From the NCBI GenBank assembly GCA_914767715.1, contig OU612067.1, positions 33,144,162-33,208,161 on the forward strand: DNA of 64,000 nucleotides, given 5' to 3'. The DNA is from Membranipora membranacea (Eukaryota > Bryozoa > Gymnolaemata > Cheilostomatida > Membraniporidae). Position numbers and translations under genes: made by a program. Of this stretch, positions 12,561 through 26,143 are shown piece by piece (within the stretch, counting starts at the first letter, position 1; each line of letters begins with the position of its first letter). A model generated the notes under the pieces. The model was not told the origin of the DNA, made no database searches, and saw only the letters and a list, made by a program, of their open reading frames with translations.

Positions 12561-12712
12561 GAAATCAAAGTCACCACCTGTTGGCGGAGAACCAGACGCA
12601 GAGCTGACGGATACAGCTACAGATGATGCTCTGCCTTCTATAGATCGCAACGGAGAAAGGCCTTGTGGAAGAGCGTCTGACATAAGGGAAAGCACTTGTG
12701 ACTATGTTAATG
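12561..12712 (+). other. Possible orphan exon
   Basis: An open frame lies between a good acceptor (TTCGTTCAG) and a possible donor (AATG/GTGTTG). It encodes a polar stretch with PPVGGEPDAEL and DALPSIDRNGERPCG. No family is recognised and no partner exon was found. The only support is the splice sites and the somewhat raised GC content. Confidence 0.2.
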
Positions 12713-14058
12713 GTGTTGGAGCTGTGCCAATGTTGACGATTAGGCTGATGAGTGTTACATTAGGGATTAACTCCCGTTATTCGGTTGCAAATTTTATTTT
12801 AGTTTTAAGAAAAAACTCTTTATCCTTTATTTTATTAAATAATTTTAAAACCTATAAAAATAAAACAGCTTTAACTTTAAAAACCACAAACAGTTATCAG
12901 CTTTAGGTTTGAGATCCACATGGAGTATCGAGTAAAATTTTTAACACCACCAATTTTATAACCAATAAAATAAAGATGTTTGCTAAGAAAAATATAAATA
13001 AAACGGCTTTGATTTCAACAAATCAACAAACAGTTATAAGCTTTACGCTTGATATTCGAGTAGGCATACTGCGTTAGGAGTTATCTCATTTATTGCCATG
13101 CAAGGACAACTCTGTTTTTCTTTAATTAAAAGTTGCATCATAAACATCAGGATGTGGTGAACAAGCAAAGTGACAACATGCAATTTTGAGGCTCTGTAAT
13201 AACATTCTTATTTCAACCAGAAGATACCTGTTATATCTCCATATCTATCTTACAATGTCATCAGAAGCCTTCTTAAGCTAGTCATTATTATCTTAATGGT
13301 GAGTTTTATAGTTTGTGTGTACTTTTTGTGAAAAAGTTGCATTTTGTTAAGGGAGTTTAGGAATCTAGATTGTAAGAAGTTTTGGCTGTTTTTTCCAGAT
13401 TTCATAATTACGTGAAGTTTATTAGATTGTTTAAATCGAGACTGTTATTTACCTTGTCACTTTATAACAGTAATAAGTTGCTATAAACTGCAGTATAATT
13501 TATTTGACTCATGTTCAATTGTTTAATTGTCATAAATATATGAGATGTTTATAATATGCTGACTATCTTTTATGTAGATTAATATTTCACTTTGAGGCTG
13601 GTTGTGACAGCGACATGTTTGTCAGCCACACATTCACCCTGCAATATAATCTATCGATTGTCCATCTGTAAAGCTGTCAGATAAGATAAAGATGTGTATC
13701 TCATTAACTATTGTAAGTCATTGTTTTATTAGGGTAATAATTTTGCATTGCTAGGATTTTGCTCTGACATCAACGCATATTATACTTGTACGCTGCCTTT
13801 TGGATTTTCACTGATCATAAGACATCTTTTGGTTATTGGTGATTTTTTCCTTGACTGTCTTTTGATATTGTGGATCACTTCTACTTTGTATCATACAGGC
13901 ACTCATTTGCACCTTTATGTTGAACTTTCATTGAGATAATTACTTTGCTTGCAGGGTACGATATTAGATAAAATACAGTAACGATCCGTTGCCAACAAAA
14001 CCCCACGTCTGATTCTGATACACAGAACAAGTATAATGTCTAAACTAAAATGTAGGGT

Positions 14059-16044
14059 CTAGTGGTACCAATCCGCAGGGACGTTGTACGGAGAACTTGG
14101 AGTACTGATACTCAATAATGTAGTGAATTCTCCGATGGTATCTGTAGACATCTGCTTCTGACGCTGCATGGTTTCAGCAGGCCTATGTGGTATCACACTA
14201 GCAGTGATTGTTTGATTGTGAGATGGCAGGGCGGCGCTGTGTGACAGGGGCGAAAAATCAACCTGACTTATTGACTCCTGGATCTTTAACATTGCTGTAC
14301 TCCGTAGGAAGTTTATCGGCAGATTTCTCACCTGCGCAGCAATCATGCACCCAAAATGATCATATTGATCCATAGCTTTTCGACTGGCTTTGGTGTCAAC
14401 CAATGTTTTGAGAGTGTTTGAAACGTCACCCATTACGCTGGTTGGGTCCACAGTGTCAATGCGTCGTTTTCTTCCTCTGATACTATTTATTGTAGAACAT
14501 GCTTTCTGAGCGTTTCTGCGAGCTTGGATACCATCATTTTGAAGAAGCGCCGCCGGATTGGCATTTGCTGATCTGCTTGATACGCTAGGTTTGGGGCTCG
14601 TCACATTGTCATTATCGCCAGCACCATCCTGAAAAGCATAAACAAGTGTTATTTGGTAACCGCACTCCACATATCCATTAATTGAAAGATGTTCTACGAA
14701 GGCATAGACATAGACACAGACATAAACACAGACATAGACACAGACATAGACACAAACATAGACACATACATAGACATATATTCAGACATAGAAAGATATA
14801 GACATAGTCATAGACAGGCATATAAATATACATATAGAAAATATAGAAATGGGCCTACGTGGATTCAGTAAAACTATGTGTTATGTTATCACCCTAGCTG
14901 GGATTGTTGGGAGTGTGAGATGGCATGACGGTGTGTGACTGGCGATATATACATTACACATACATAGACAGACATATAAATAGATGTAGACAGCCGCACG
15001 TGGCGGCTCTTTCTCTTAAATACAAATACATCGGTGTCAAAGTACCGCTTCATGCTGCTGTTGGTTGTTATTATCCCCAATAATAGATCCTTCCGTGACG
15101 TCATCAACATCCACTGTTGGGGCCATAAAGTTTAGCTCCTGATAAAAAGGCCATGAAGGTGTATATGTTTCTTGGGTACTGTTGCCACTCTTTTTAGACG
15201 CATTTACCTTTGTCCGCTCTTTTCTGTAGTATGTACGGATATTGGTACACTTTGCTTTACAGAGCTGGACTGCAACAAACAAAACACTATAACATAACCT
15301 AAATATTGAAACATACGGCCACGTGAACGGACTGCCCACGCTCGGACTACTGGCTGACACTAAGGAGTTACATCTTGATGTAACTCTGTTCTGGCACCCC
15401 ACCCCTGTCAGCAGTTCGAGCGCGGGCACTGGGCAGTCTGGTGACAAGGTCCTTTCCTTCACACACATGCCCATCCCAAAGTGGAACAATTGAGTGAATG
15501 GGGCAATTTTTAACTCAATGATGGGCCAATTTTTTTTGTTTCAAATTCAAAATGAATTAAAATAATCACCATTTATTATATATATATATATTATATTATA
15601 TGTTATTGTTGTTGTATTAAATATTTGTGGAGGCTTGCATGAAAAGTAACTCCTTGATTCCCCCTTGGTTACATTTGAATTTGATGGAATGTGCCCATGC
15701 CCCCTGAGTGGACTCCCTACACTAGGACTGTCGGCCCCACCCCAACTGTCCGATGGCCAGTCCTAGTGCAGGCAGTCTATATGCAAATAACAATAGATAA
15801 CATTAAAAAAAGGCATGCATGTTTATTTATTTGTTCATAATGTTTACTTACTTGTGGATTTCATTGCAACAGCAAGATCTCTGTACTCGTCTTTGGCTTT
15901 TTTGTGGTGGCCAAGTAACATATGATTCCATATATTGACTAGAGGCTCAAGTTCTTTGATGAATTCACCAGTATAAATTTTAACTTCTCCCTTGGACACA
16001 ACTTTATTGATATCTTCCATCTTGTCTGCCAAGTAACCCAGCAC
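14059..16044 (-). CDS. MADF-BESS domain protein, three exons
   Basis: Exons on the minus strand are 16044-15852, 15269-15046 and 14628-14059. Lengths 193, 224 and 570 nt keep frame and give about 328 residues. Residues about 25-110 form a MADF domain: helix 1 holds FIKELEPLVNIWNH, then AKDEYRDLAVAM, CKAKCTNIRTYYRKE and the closing WPFYQELNFM. Residues about 220-260 (YDHFGCMIAAQVRN, then LPINFLRSTAMLKIQE) fit a BESS protein-interaction motif. A basic KRRRID-like patch precedes it. MADF domains are Myb/SANT-like DNA binders, often found as the second gene of PIF/Harbinger transposons or as domesticated descendants. The converging Harbinger transposase remnant 4 kb away fits that origin. The ATG at 16020 is an alternative start. 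The donor of exon 2 (GCG/GTACTT) is weak. No lesion is seen, so it may be live. Confidence 0.72.
14700..14845. repeat. ATAGAC hexanucleotide-type repeat in MADF intron 2
   Basis: Degenerate CATAGACA / CACAGACA units run over about 140 bases inside the second intron of the MADF gene. A related shorter stretch lies near 14955-14990. Confidence 0.85.
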
Positions 16045-16882
16045 TGAACCACTGCTGCGCTGTTATTGGCTGAACAATTCATAATCGTGAACGATTTTGA
16101 ACAATACAGTTTTAAACACCGATTTAAACACAGATCAACTGTTTACATGGTCAGTCAAATCGGTGACATGTGTCGGAGTTGTTATTTTTAGCCGATTTGT
16201 CGCACGTGTAAATGCAGCTTTAGAATGTAATACACATTTTTCTTGAATCGAAGGTAATACACCTGTAATTGGGTGAAGGTCAACTTGTTGCACCCATCCT
16301 CCAAAATAAAATGATTAGTATGCTGATGACAAATGAGGGTGTAGCCAATTCAAAAGCACTGCTATCAGTGATATTGAACCCTGTTAATATTTTCAGGTGT
16401 ATTTGCAATGGAAATTTATTGAATCAAATTATGAAATTTCTTTTCGAAAAATCATTTTAGGAAGATCAATGCATACGGTTTGGCTAATGAAAATTAGACC
16501 GGAAATGTGTGATAAATGCAATGGTCTTACATATGGGGCCACTGAAAAATTCTGAACACGAATTTTCAACCCATAGTCACCAATATGGAAGAGCAGAAGT
16601 ATACCATCATTTTGAGTGATATGGTTAAAGAATTGAAAGAATCTGAAGCAGGCCTATTGGGGTGACAAGTCAACATAGTTTGCATGTAAAGCAATGGGGA
16701 AATAAATAGAGGTGTTGGACCGAATGTCGCTGGGCAATCACAAAACAAACTGAAGCTGCAGCCTTGCACACTCATTTTGTTGTCATAGTTTGCTAAGAAA
16801 ATTTGAGATCTCCATACACTCACATGATCATTGAACATTAATAGTGATTCTTTATCGGCAGCCAAAAAACACAAGACTATGC

Positions 16883-16894
16883 AAAGAGGAAGTT
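16883..16894 (+). promoter_or_regulatory. ETS/PU.1-like site AAAGAGGAAGTT (copy 2, distal)
   Basis: The 12-mer AAAGAGGAAGTT fits the purine-rich ETS core GGAA in the extended context known for the Spi/PU.1 class. The homologous position upstream of copy 3 (29850) reads AAAGAGGAAGC. Function is inferred. Confidence 0.35.
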
Positions 16895-17205
16895 CCTCCT
16901 TAGCTATACGATGAGATTTTGCTTTTGCAATGCACAGATTATAAAAAGCAAAATTTCATCCGCAACTAATTCACATGCTCATAAAGCGTGTAAATATTAT
17001 TTTTGATTTGCTAAAAATTTGCCTGCACTTCAATCAGTGTTTGTTAACAAATTAAGATTCAATTTTTAAAAGGGAAGTTCAACCTTTTACACAAAACATT
17101 CCAATTGTTGTTAACATGAATGAAATAAATGAGTCAAGCATTCAGAAATTTAGCCTGAATCTTACATAAGCAGGTCAAGTCATGTATAGAACTTATTACA
17201 TTAGC

Positions 17206-17217
17206 AAAGAGGAAGTT
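17206..17217 (+). promoter_or_regulatory. ETS/PU.1-like site AAAGAGGAAGTT (copy 2, proximal)
   Basis: Second exact occurrence of the same 12-mer, about 0.88 kb before the copy 2 start codon. The homologous site upstream of copy 3 (30105-30116) is also an exact match, while the sequence around both sites has drifted. Confidence 0.4.
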
Positions 17218-20200
17218 AGTCTAGTGACCAAGCCCGATATTATCACATCAAAGTTACAGGCTAAGTACTGTGAGGGATACATGTCTCTCCAATGAGAAAT
17301 GAGACCTAGCAGAAGGTAATATGAATCAACATTGAATTTGGTGACAGTCTGCGTTCAGGTACGATGACACACTATTTTCAGTTCCCAGTGGGTGTACAAA
17401 ATTACGAGAAAAGATCAGATCGCTGTTACTGCAGTATCTCTTGAATATTTTGAATGAGCAATCAGAACTTTGGCTGCAAAATATTTACATTTGTGTATTG
17501 AACAATTTTTACAAGCATTTAGTACTCATGAAATAAGAATGTGGTAATGAACCCATTATCAGCTCTCTTGTAAGTTCATGACCATGACTCTACACAACAC
17601 AACTCTTAGTTCGTCCTCTGGTGGAGACACCCAACACCAAACAAATAGCTGTTTTGGGAAGTTCAAGGCTAATATTAGAGGTTACAAGACCGTGAAGTGG
17701 GGGTTGAGTCTCTCCAGAGGAGGTGTCAGTTTGTCAAGAGGGGCTGTGGCACAGTTATTTGGGGCTCTGAAATTGTCATAAGAGTTTGCGAGGCTATCAC
17801 GGGTGGCTCTGCGGTTGGTTGTGAGGCTGAGGCTATTAAGTAAAGGATGTTAAAATTATTTGCACATGAGACATACCTTTTGTATCATTAATATTATTAA
17901 ATAATATATCGAAATGACGAGTTTACTGCTCTCTATCACCAAAATTTAATCTGTAGTCCGCAAATGATGTGGCTTCTAAAGGCAAGCTAGCATATCCTTA
18001 TCTTGAGAATGATTGTTAAAATGATATCTATTCTAAACTCTATATTTCAATTGCTATTAAAGATCAGCAGTTGGAGGAACAATCATGTCATATCATGCAG
18101 CAATCTGTATTGCATATCTGTTGGCGTATGTGAAACAAGGTATGTTATCTGTATTCAGAACTAGCAATGTACAACAAGCAAACTTAATTTGATTTCCTAT
18201 TAATATGTTGATCTTTGGTGGTATGCTTTGGTCAATGCCAAATTCTTATGTTTGCTAAGAATTGGCACCCCCCTAGACTCAGATTCCCCTTCCTTCGAAC
18301 CATGGATAGTTATGATAAAGATGTAGCTAAAGAATACACTTTCATAAATGAACAATAATTTTATAAATTCCACAAAGATTATATGCTCTTTTTTGTTGTT
18401 GTAATCTCCAGGTGTCGCTTATGGAATTGCTAATAATGGGATAGCCACTTGTAGCTCAACTCACAGCAGTTATTCTGGCAGCGTTAACAAGCCTATAGAC
18501 AATATGCAACCGCCATCTGCAAACAACTCATTCTTTAGATCAGAGGATAGAGCTAACCAATGGTGGAGCGTAGATTTAGGAGATCAGCCATACTTTATTT
18601 TAGAATTTACAGTGTACAGACAGACTGGAGCTACCAATGGTAAGTCATACAGCTCAGATAAATAGCACTTGGCTGTTCACTTCATCAAAGTTCAAAGTTA
18701 TATGCTTTATATGCAGGCACACAGTATGATTGAGCTTAACAAAGGAAGTGATTTTAGAGATATTGGTGGTTGGTACTGTTTGTTGGCTGATGTATCTAAA
18801 TTATTTATTTTGTTTCCAAGTTATTTCCATATTATTTAGAGCGAAGATTTAAACCATTGGAATTGCTGGGAAGGGTTGGAGGTCGTCGCAACGAAATTCC
18901 AAATCTTGATGGTGCCTATTCGTGGAGAAAACTACTTCCTGTTGATCATGCTAATGATGAGTATGTACAGTATAATCCAGTTGATGGAAGGCAGGCAGTA
19001 CAAGGATATCGACGCCTGGCTGTATTCAGTACAAACTCTTGGGGATGGGTCATCAGTGAGGTCAGGGTGCTCGGTATCCGTAAGTTAATAAAATTAAGTT
19101 AAGTCTGATAATGCTACATTCAAATAGCATTGGTGTCGTGTCTGAATTATATCATATACTATATTATATGTCTGTGTATTATAACTAAATTCCTACAGGT
19201 CTGCCAGAGTTTAAAGCTACAAATGTACGAATGGCCTACACATATAATGGACAATCAACCTTCTGTGTGACCTGCCAATGGGACCCTCCATTATCTAACT
19301 CTACAGCAATATCTAATATCTTGTCTCAATACCAGGTATGTTGAAACTGGATGCGATGAATCTGATTTATATGTTAACATATTTTTAAATAACAATTATG
19401 GTTTGTATTAAATATAAAGTCATCCAGTACAATGAACTCTAGGTGGAATTTCATGGTTAACATTACAATATAGAATTGATAGAAAGTCAATGTTCTCGGA
19501 AAAAAACCATGATAGTGATTAAAATGAACTGATAGTACGATGCAAGATGATGAGGTTAAAAAAATACATGATAATATAAAAGGTTTGACAGCTTGTGGGT
19601 CCATCAAACTAATATATCTTACTCTGCTAAGATGAGTTATTGGGTACCAAATCTCCGTTTTTGTGAATCTATTGGGATCGATTACAGAACAATTCGATCA
19701 GATATATCATGTATTATTTATAAAATTATTGAAAAATTTGACAATAAAATTTGTCATCAAAGGCTTTCGGAATAATTATAACGAAAAATATATTTACACG
19801 TTCCCCGAAGTTCTTGAGAGTTACTTTCTAAGAGTTAGTTAGAGATGAGGCATGTTGAAAATACTTCATATTGTGATGAAAATCATTGTTCCCAAGAGTA
19901 TAGCTGTGAAAAGGTTCAAATATCTTCTACTGAGTTTTTTTTCAATAAGTCTGTCACATATTCGAGAAGCTTTGGAATGGAGGCTTTAGTTATGAGTTTA
20001 TCATGAAGTTGTCCCCTGCTTCACTTGTGTTATAGCACTGGGAGCAGTTTCTGTAGAGGCCATGTCAGTATAGTTTTGTAACACCAATAGCTATTTTGGA
20101 TAAATGAAATATTTAAAAAAAAACCAATAAATATGCCAAGCATTGACTTTGAGTAAACAATCTGTATGGGCACCTGAATAATCACAAGAGTTAAATGCAA

Positions 20201-23200
20201 TTTCTCCTATCATATTGTACATGGGTGAGTTAATGTTTAGTTGTATTTCATGAACTTGGGAATCATTGTTTTTTTCGTTGTTTTCAAGATATTAGTACCA
20301 TTTTCAATCTTGAAAGTCAAAATATTTGACTTATTATCATTCACTTCAAAGAAGTTTTATTGATCCATTTCAGATGTGTAAAAAGTTCAACTAATAAGCA
20401 TTTACCTCGGATTCATGCATAAAAAACTTAATAAACTACAAAAGAGATGATAACTCTCTTAGTGTTTTATCTGTTTTATGATATCGCATTCCTCAAATCA
20501 ATGCTGCATATACTGAGAACCTACTCAGCTGTCATATTTTTTTTCTACCAGACACACAACGACGGTCAGTGGAATTCTGTTGGTCAGAACAGGAGTGTAA
20601 CAAACTGCAGCTTCTCCTACTCTACACTTGTGTCATGCCACATCAGAGTACTACCACCACACTACTCATACCAAACCCTAAATTCTACAAGCAGCATAAG
20701 AACCCCATGCAAAGGTCTGTGAAACACTGGTGGTCAAGTGTAGCTTTACACAATTGTTTTGCTGCTGATGATTAATGCTGCTAAAGCTCATCTTCCGCAT
20801 TCATGCATGTTAAGGGATATGTTTGCAATTAAACATGTTCTTTATTGAATAAATTAATTGTGTGCATGATATACCATTCTTGTATGCATATTTGCATTTA
20901 CAAGATTCAATGGAACCTTACAAATGTAAGAGAATATCTGATTCAAATGATTTCTGAAGTGGTAACTGCTGCTCCACGTCCTATACAAACACTGGCTTAT
21001 TTCTGCAAGTAGCTAAATTAATATATTCATTTTTTCATCATTCATTCTTTCTTCTGGTTGACAGCTCCATCTGATGTGATGATCAACCCGAATCCTGATG
21101 AGATCATTGAAGAAGGATGACTGAAACTGCAGTACACTGCTCAATGGATGGTTTGTAACAGTTCAAACAATTCATAGATAATGAAGTGTAAAACTATAAC
21201 TAAAAATGTTGTTGATGAAACCCTCAACCATTTGTTGTTCACTGTTGCAATAACTTCTTTGCGCAGAAAACTAATCCTTAGAAACTAAGCATATGTTCGA
21301 GTGAAAAACCTACCATACGTTGCTATTTTCAGTAAATCTTTGAATGCATTCTGAGAAATTTCTTTGTAGGCACCAGCTTATCCAGAGTGCCTAACCTTCA
21401 GTGAATATGCTATAGAAATAATGATAGATACTACAACCACCGTGTTTTCTTCAGATGGGTCAAATATAGAAGTTATTACAGAGTGGGGACAGCTTCTCTC
21501 AGTGAAGATATGGGCAGTAAATGCTGATGGTATAAGATCACCTACTGCAGCTAATACCTCAATAACAACTCGCTCACCAGGTAGTCACTACAAACATCAG
21601 CACAGCAACAAAATCGATGTGTGATGCTTGTAGTTTACTGCATTTTAATAACAAAATTTAAGTGGCATATGTAATCCTCCATGTGATGGTCAATTCTTGT
21701 TCTTCTAAAATAATGTCCTTCAATTAAATGAGATGCAGGAAACTGAATATAGATAGGTATTATGTCTCCGCCCTCACATTTGAAATATCTTCATGATGTA
21801 GCAGTATGTAGCTGCTATTGATAGATAATTTATAAGAGGGTCAATGCAACATGGTAAAATTCGATCTTAGTAACAGTGAATTGGTTGATTAATCAGTTGG
21901 GGGTCAACTATCTAACAAGAAAGCATAGATTATATTTGTAATTCGGGTTGCAAGGCTGATTCCAAAGTTGACTGGGTTGTAATGTATATCACAAACATAC
22001 TTTGCTAATTCAGTTTACTGTAAAATTGTGCGACTAAAGACACTAGTGACACAAGTGTCTGTATCTGCACCGACAACAAAACAGGCCTTTTACACCGATG
22101 GTTATAATGTTACCTTATCTGTGAAACTCTTCTCTCCTCAGCAACACCTTCAGCACCGACATCTCTTGGTATCAGAGCTACATCACCATACTGTGTAACC
22201 TTATCCTGGGATCAGCCAGCTCAACATAATGGTGAATTAGCTAAGTATGGGGTATGTAATATTTGATGTTTAAAAATTCATTAGACCAGAACGACATGAA
22301 TGATGTGAATTCATTATATGGACCTCATAACCGCCTTTTAGCTCATTATGTATACAGTGCAAGCAACATTTTTCACTTTACATTTTGTTTACAAAATGAA
22401 AGCTCACATGCAAGAGGGTTACATGGGGTCACTACAAACCAAAATGTGTGCGGTCAGTCATAGCTCGTTTAGGACCTTAGCACATTGAACGCCTTCTATC
22501 CTTTGTAGTCTTTTGTATTTTTATACACAGACAACGAAGGGCTAGTCTACGATTCAATAAACACTAAGTATTTGGTGACTTTACAGATCAGATGTACCGG
22601 ACAATTTAGTTTCAATCCAGCAGAAGGAAAAAGTCAAGCCAGGAATGTATCAGTCTGCGGATTTTCACCATATCAGCAGATTCAATGTGATGTTAGGTCT
22701 GTAAACGATGCTGGAGCTGGTGATGTCAGCACATCTGAACAGATTCGCACTAATTGCGCTGGTATGCAATTGAATACTTATGTAAATTCTTATTTTCTCC
22801 CACAACCTATCTAGGTAATATCTCCAAACAATTTGTAATATATAAATATGTTTATGAAAAAACATATATAGATTGTGTGTGTAACGAATATGTATTAGTT
22901 TATGGTGTAATATATATTGGTTGGGATTTCGATAAGACCAGGTTTATTGTGTGAGTATAGTACATAAGCCACCAATACGTTCTGTTGAAGAATCATTACA
23001 TTTCATAATACAATGATGTCTGTTTCAGCTCCCTCCGAGCCAAGAAATCTAGCTTTTGGAACTCCGTCAACAGTTCAAGAATCAGGAAGACAGAGATGGA
23101 GGTACAGAGTGACATGGGGAGTAAGTCTTCCTAGTTCACTTTCTACTGTCACCTTGTTCTTTATCGTTAATAAGCGATGATTACAACTTGACTGGTCTTA

Positions 23201-25728
23201 AATAATTTAATGAAACATTCGGAACACAGACCGATTAGTAACTAAATCTAATTCTAATGATTCTAATGATATGCTAATTTCAGAACTCGGAGTCAATCAA
23301 CTGTGGCTTCTGGCGCACAGGTACATATAAGAAAGCATATGAGACGAAATTCCCTAACATGGCAGCAGGCACAGCACAAAGAGGCTACCCGACCCAAGAG
23401 TATAGATCTAGATATGTGTATGCTGATGGTAATACAGAAGTATCATTATTTATTAGAGCATGTAATAACCAGGATCTCTGCTCTGAATATGAGAATCTTA
23501 CCATCACAACTCCTCCCTTACGTAATTGTGGTATTAATAAATTCAGGGCATCAACAATTTATGAACAATAATAAGGTAAAGCTTTTTAAGTTTCTTCTGA
23601 CACCGGGTGGTCACATAACAATCAATTTATTATCTATTTTCTGCATCTACACCTACTTCGTTTAGGGCCACAGGTTGCTCGAAGAAACACTGCAGTGTAT
23701 GCATTGAATGCAAGCTGTGTCCTGTTGGCTTGGGACCCTCCACTATATCCCAACAGTGAATTAACACTCTATCAGGTTAGTTTGTGTTCAAAACTTTCCT
23801 CACCAACCTATTTGTGTCCCATTCATTAGGCTTTTGTTATGCCCTCTAACATGAGTTGGCAGTCATCATGCTGTTTACAAATTCATGCTGCAGTGTAAAA
23901 ATGAACTTTGTTCAACACAATAATATCCCTCAAAATTTATGACAACTGGCTTATTCAACTGAATTTTCGATTCCATGGTTAGTTTTTGCATGACATCCTG
24001 CTTGATCAATCTATTTATAATTTTCAACATCTGTTTAATCCCTGTTTCAGTATGCATGCAACAACGGGAGTCTCTTTAATATTACATCATCTATCACTGT
24101 GGCACACTCCTGTGGGTATAAACCTTATGAGAATGTTAGCTGTACTGTGAGAGCAGTAAACAGTCCAGGTGTGAGCAACGACAGCAGTTCACATGGTAGA
24201 TCTGGTTGTGCAGGTGAGTTAGACATTTTTTTGTCTCTTTCTTATCATTCCTAGTTTATCAACTATGATACCTATTTAGGGTGAAGATTTACTGAAGTAA
24301 GTGGAGATCTTAAATCATGATCGTAATCAATGAATGAATATAAATATTTTCAATGTTGTGCCCCAAAGAGATAGAAAAGATAGAAAATGTTGCACAATCA
24401 AAAAGAAAGCTTGATGCCACTGATATTTAAGTCGGTCTGATTAAATAATGGATGAGCTTGGGGTATTGTCCTTTTCAACAATGGTCCCACGTTAAAAAAA
24501 ATGACTAAACCAAATTTGAGACCAAAAGGTATACATCTTTTCTAGAACCTCAACTTATAGGGATGCTAAAAAATTTCCTAGCAGATAGTAATTTTGACGG
24601 AAAGAGACGGCTACGTTTGAACATAACCAATGATGTGAGTATAGATGGCATGTCACACACTTGCCAATAAATAACTGACAAATCGATCCAAATTCTGGAA
24701 ATGATGTTAATAAGTATGAGGGTCCAGTTGAACCAAGGGGTTGGAGACACTTAGTCTCTAATTCCTTGGATGAACCATCCTTGAAACCTTGTGGACAGCC
24801 TTCTATGGAAGTGCTCACTTGTTTGGTGTTGAATTTAGACTCTTGATAGTTTTGTTTAAAGAACATTGTGTTATGATGACCAGCTCCATTTAGATAAGGA
24901 TATTTGCTAGATTGAATAAGAGCTACACAATTTATACCATAGGCTGTCAAAGTAAATTGCCAGTCTATTAACAACATATCATACCGGATTGATGGTGCTG
25001 GGCAAAGGACTGAGAATCTGCAGACCGTTGGCGGTCTTGAAGCAGTTACCACCTACAATGTAGAAGTAATAATCACTAATAATGGAGGTCTTCAGACTAC
25101 GATTACAGAGATATACACCACAGGGGAGCTGAGTGAGTACAGTGTTCATCACAGTTCTGACAGGGTATGATATGATATATTCAAAAGTGAAAAAATCATT
25201 TGAATTACCTGTTGCTAATGTTTCGATTGTATTGGATTGGAGTCCACTGACTCCTGGGACTTGTTCGATCCCCAGGTGTACTTCAACTTGCCTACAAAGC
25301 TAAGAGCAAATTGGCCCAGACATTGCGGCCTCGCACTTATGACACCCATTTTTTCACCGCCAATTCTTAACAATGTGGGGAGTGACTGGACATTCCTATT
25401 TCAACTAACAATTTAACCAGTATATTTTGTCAGTGCCCAAAGTGGATATAAGGGCTTATTATATTGCCTATAGATTTTAAAACCAATATTATGCATGTGT
25501 TATATATCATGATAGTTGTGTGTGTGTGTGTGTGTCTTTTGCAGGACCAGAAAGTATTCCGATAGTAGAGTTAACGACTGATACCAGTTGCATATTTTTA
25601 AAACTTGTGCCCCCCAGCCAGAATAACGGAGTGATCACAAAATACATGGTAAATGATTTCCATATTAGTGTACTATTTATTTTAACTTTATTCTATATAA
25701 AAGTTTTGATTGAAACTAATACTTCGTT

Positions 25729-26143
25729 CAGGGGCGTATATTCTAAAAAATTTCACTCACTGACTTTTCAGATATGAGCATAATAATCGGGCGCAGCCCG
25801 ATCCACACGCCGTAGGTGTGGCGGGGAGGGTGTGGGAGGGGCGCTTAAGCGCCCTCCCACCACGGAAATTTTGGCATATCGGTAGCAAAATAGTGCAAGC
25901 AGAGAGGTATTTCAATAGCTCACTGAGCTGTTGGGTACTTTCAGAAAACAACTCAATAGCAGTAGAAGATTACGGTAAAAATGCTCCAGTTATAAAGCAC
26001 CCATTTGAAAAAAAACTGACCTGGATGGGATTCGAACCCACAACAATCTTATAAACAGTGTTTATAAAGCGGACGCTCTACACACTGAGCTATTCAGCCA
26101 CTCACGGAAATCTGTGGGCCGTGAGTGCTAATATACGCCACTG
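25729..26143. mobile_element. hAT-type non-autonomous element (MITE), 415 bp
   Basis: The ends are CAGGGGCGTATATT and its inverted partner AATATACGCCACTG. The element is flanked on both sides by the identical 8-bp target duplication ACTTCGTT, as expected for hAT transposition. The interior is GC-rich at about 25790-25865 (GGGAGGGCGCTTAAGCGCCCTCCC-like hairpin) and holds a tRNA-like segment. It lies in the intron between the two FN3-7 exons of copy 2 and has no coding capacity. Confidence 0.88.
26024..26104 (-). other. tRNA-like segment inside the hAT MITE
   Basis: On the minus strand, TAGCTCAGTGTGTAGAGC matches a D-arm / A box and GGTTCGAATCCC a T-arm / B box, so an internal RNA polymerase III promoter is plausible. 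The acceptor strands (GGCTGAA and CCAGGTC) do not pair. The anticodon region is replaced by the inverted repeat TTATAAACA / TGTTTATAA. It is therefore a tRNA-derived (SINE-head-like) piece and not a functional tRNA gene. Confidence 0.6.

Larger units (their letters stand above)
10088..14058. other. Non-coding stretch with simple and inverted repeats
   Basis: AT-rich DNA between the Harbinger remnant and the MADF gene. Apart from the tandem repeat at 11.3-11.5 kb, the hairpin at 12.1 kb and one exon-like frame at 12.56 kb, listed separately, I see no gene. The missing DDE half of the transposase was looked for here and not found. Confidence 0.5.
16045..18084. other. Upstream region of receptor copy 2
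   Basis: No gene is seen. From about 16.85 to 17.35 kb it is recognisably similar to 29.8-30.25 kb upstream of copy 3. From about 17.75 kb to the start codon it is nearly identical in stretches to 53.59-54.07 kb upstream of copy 4. The region therefore belongs to the duplicated receptor unit and probably holds the promoter. Confidence 0.6.

Noticed and set aside
16269-16460. Short plus-strand frame (GVANSKALLSVILNPVN)
   Set aside because: Short, AT-rich, no family, no start or splice context. It lies in the upstream region of copy 2.
24555-25052. 165-residue minus-strand frame
   Set aside because: It is antisense to the FN3-6 exons and their intron in copy 2, matches nothing and has no splice or domain support.
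26024-26104. A tRNA gene on the minus strand
   Set aside because: A and B boxes are good, but the acceptor strands do not pair and there is no proper anticodon arm. It lies inside a hAT MITE.
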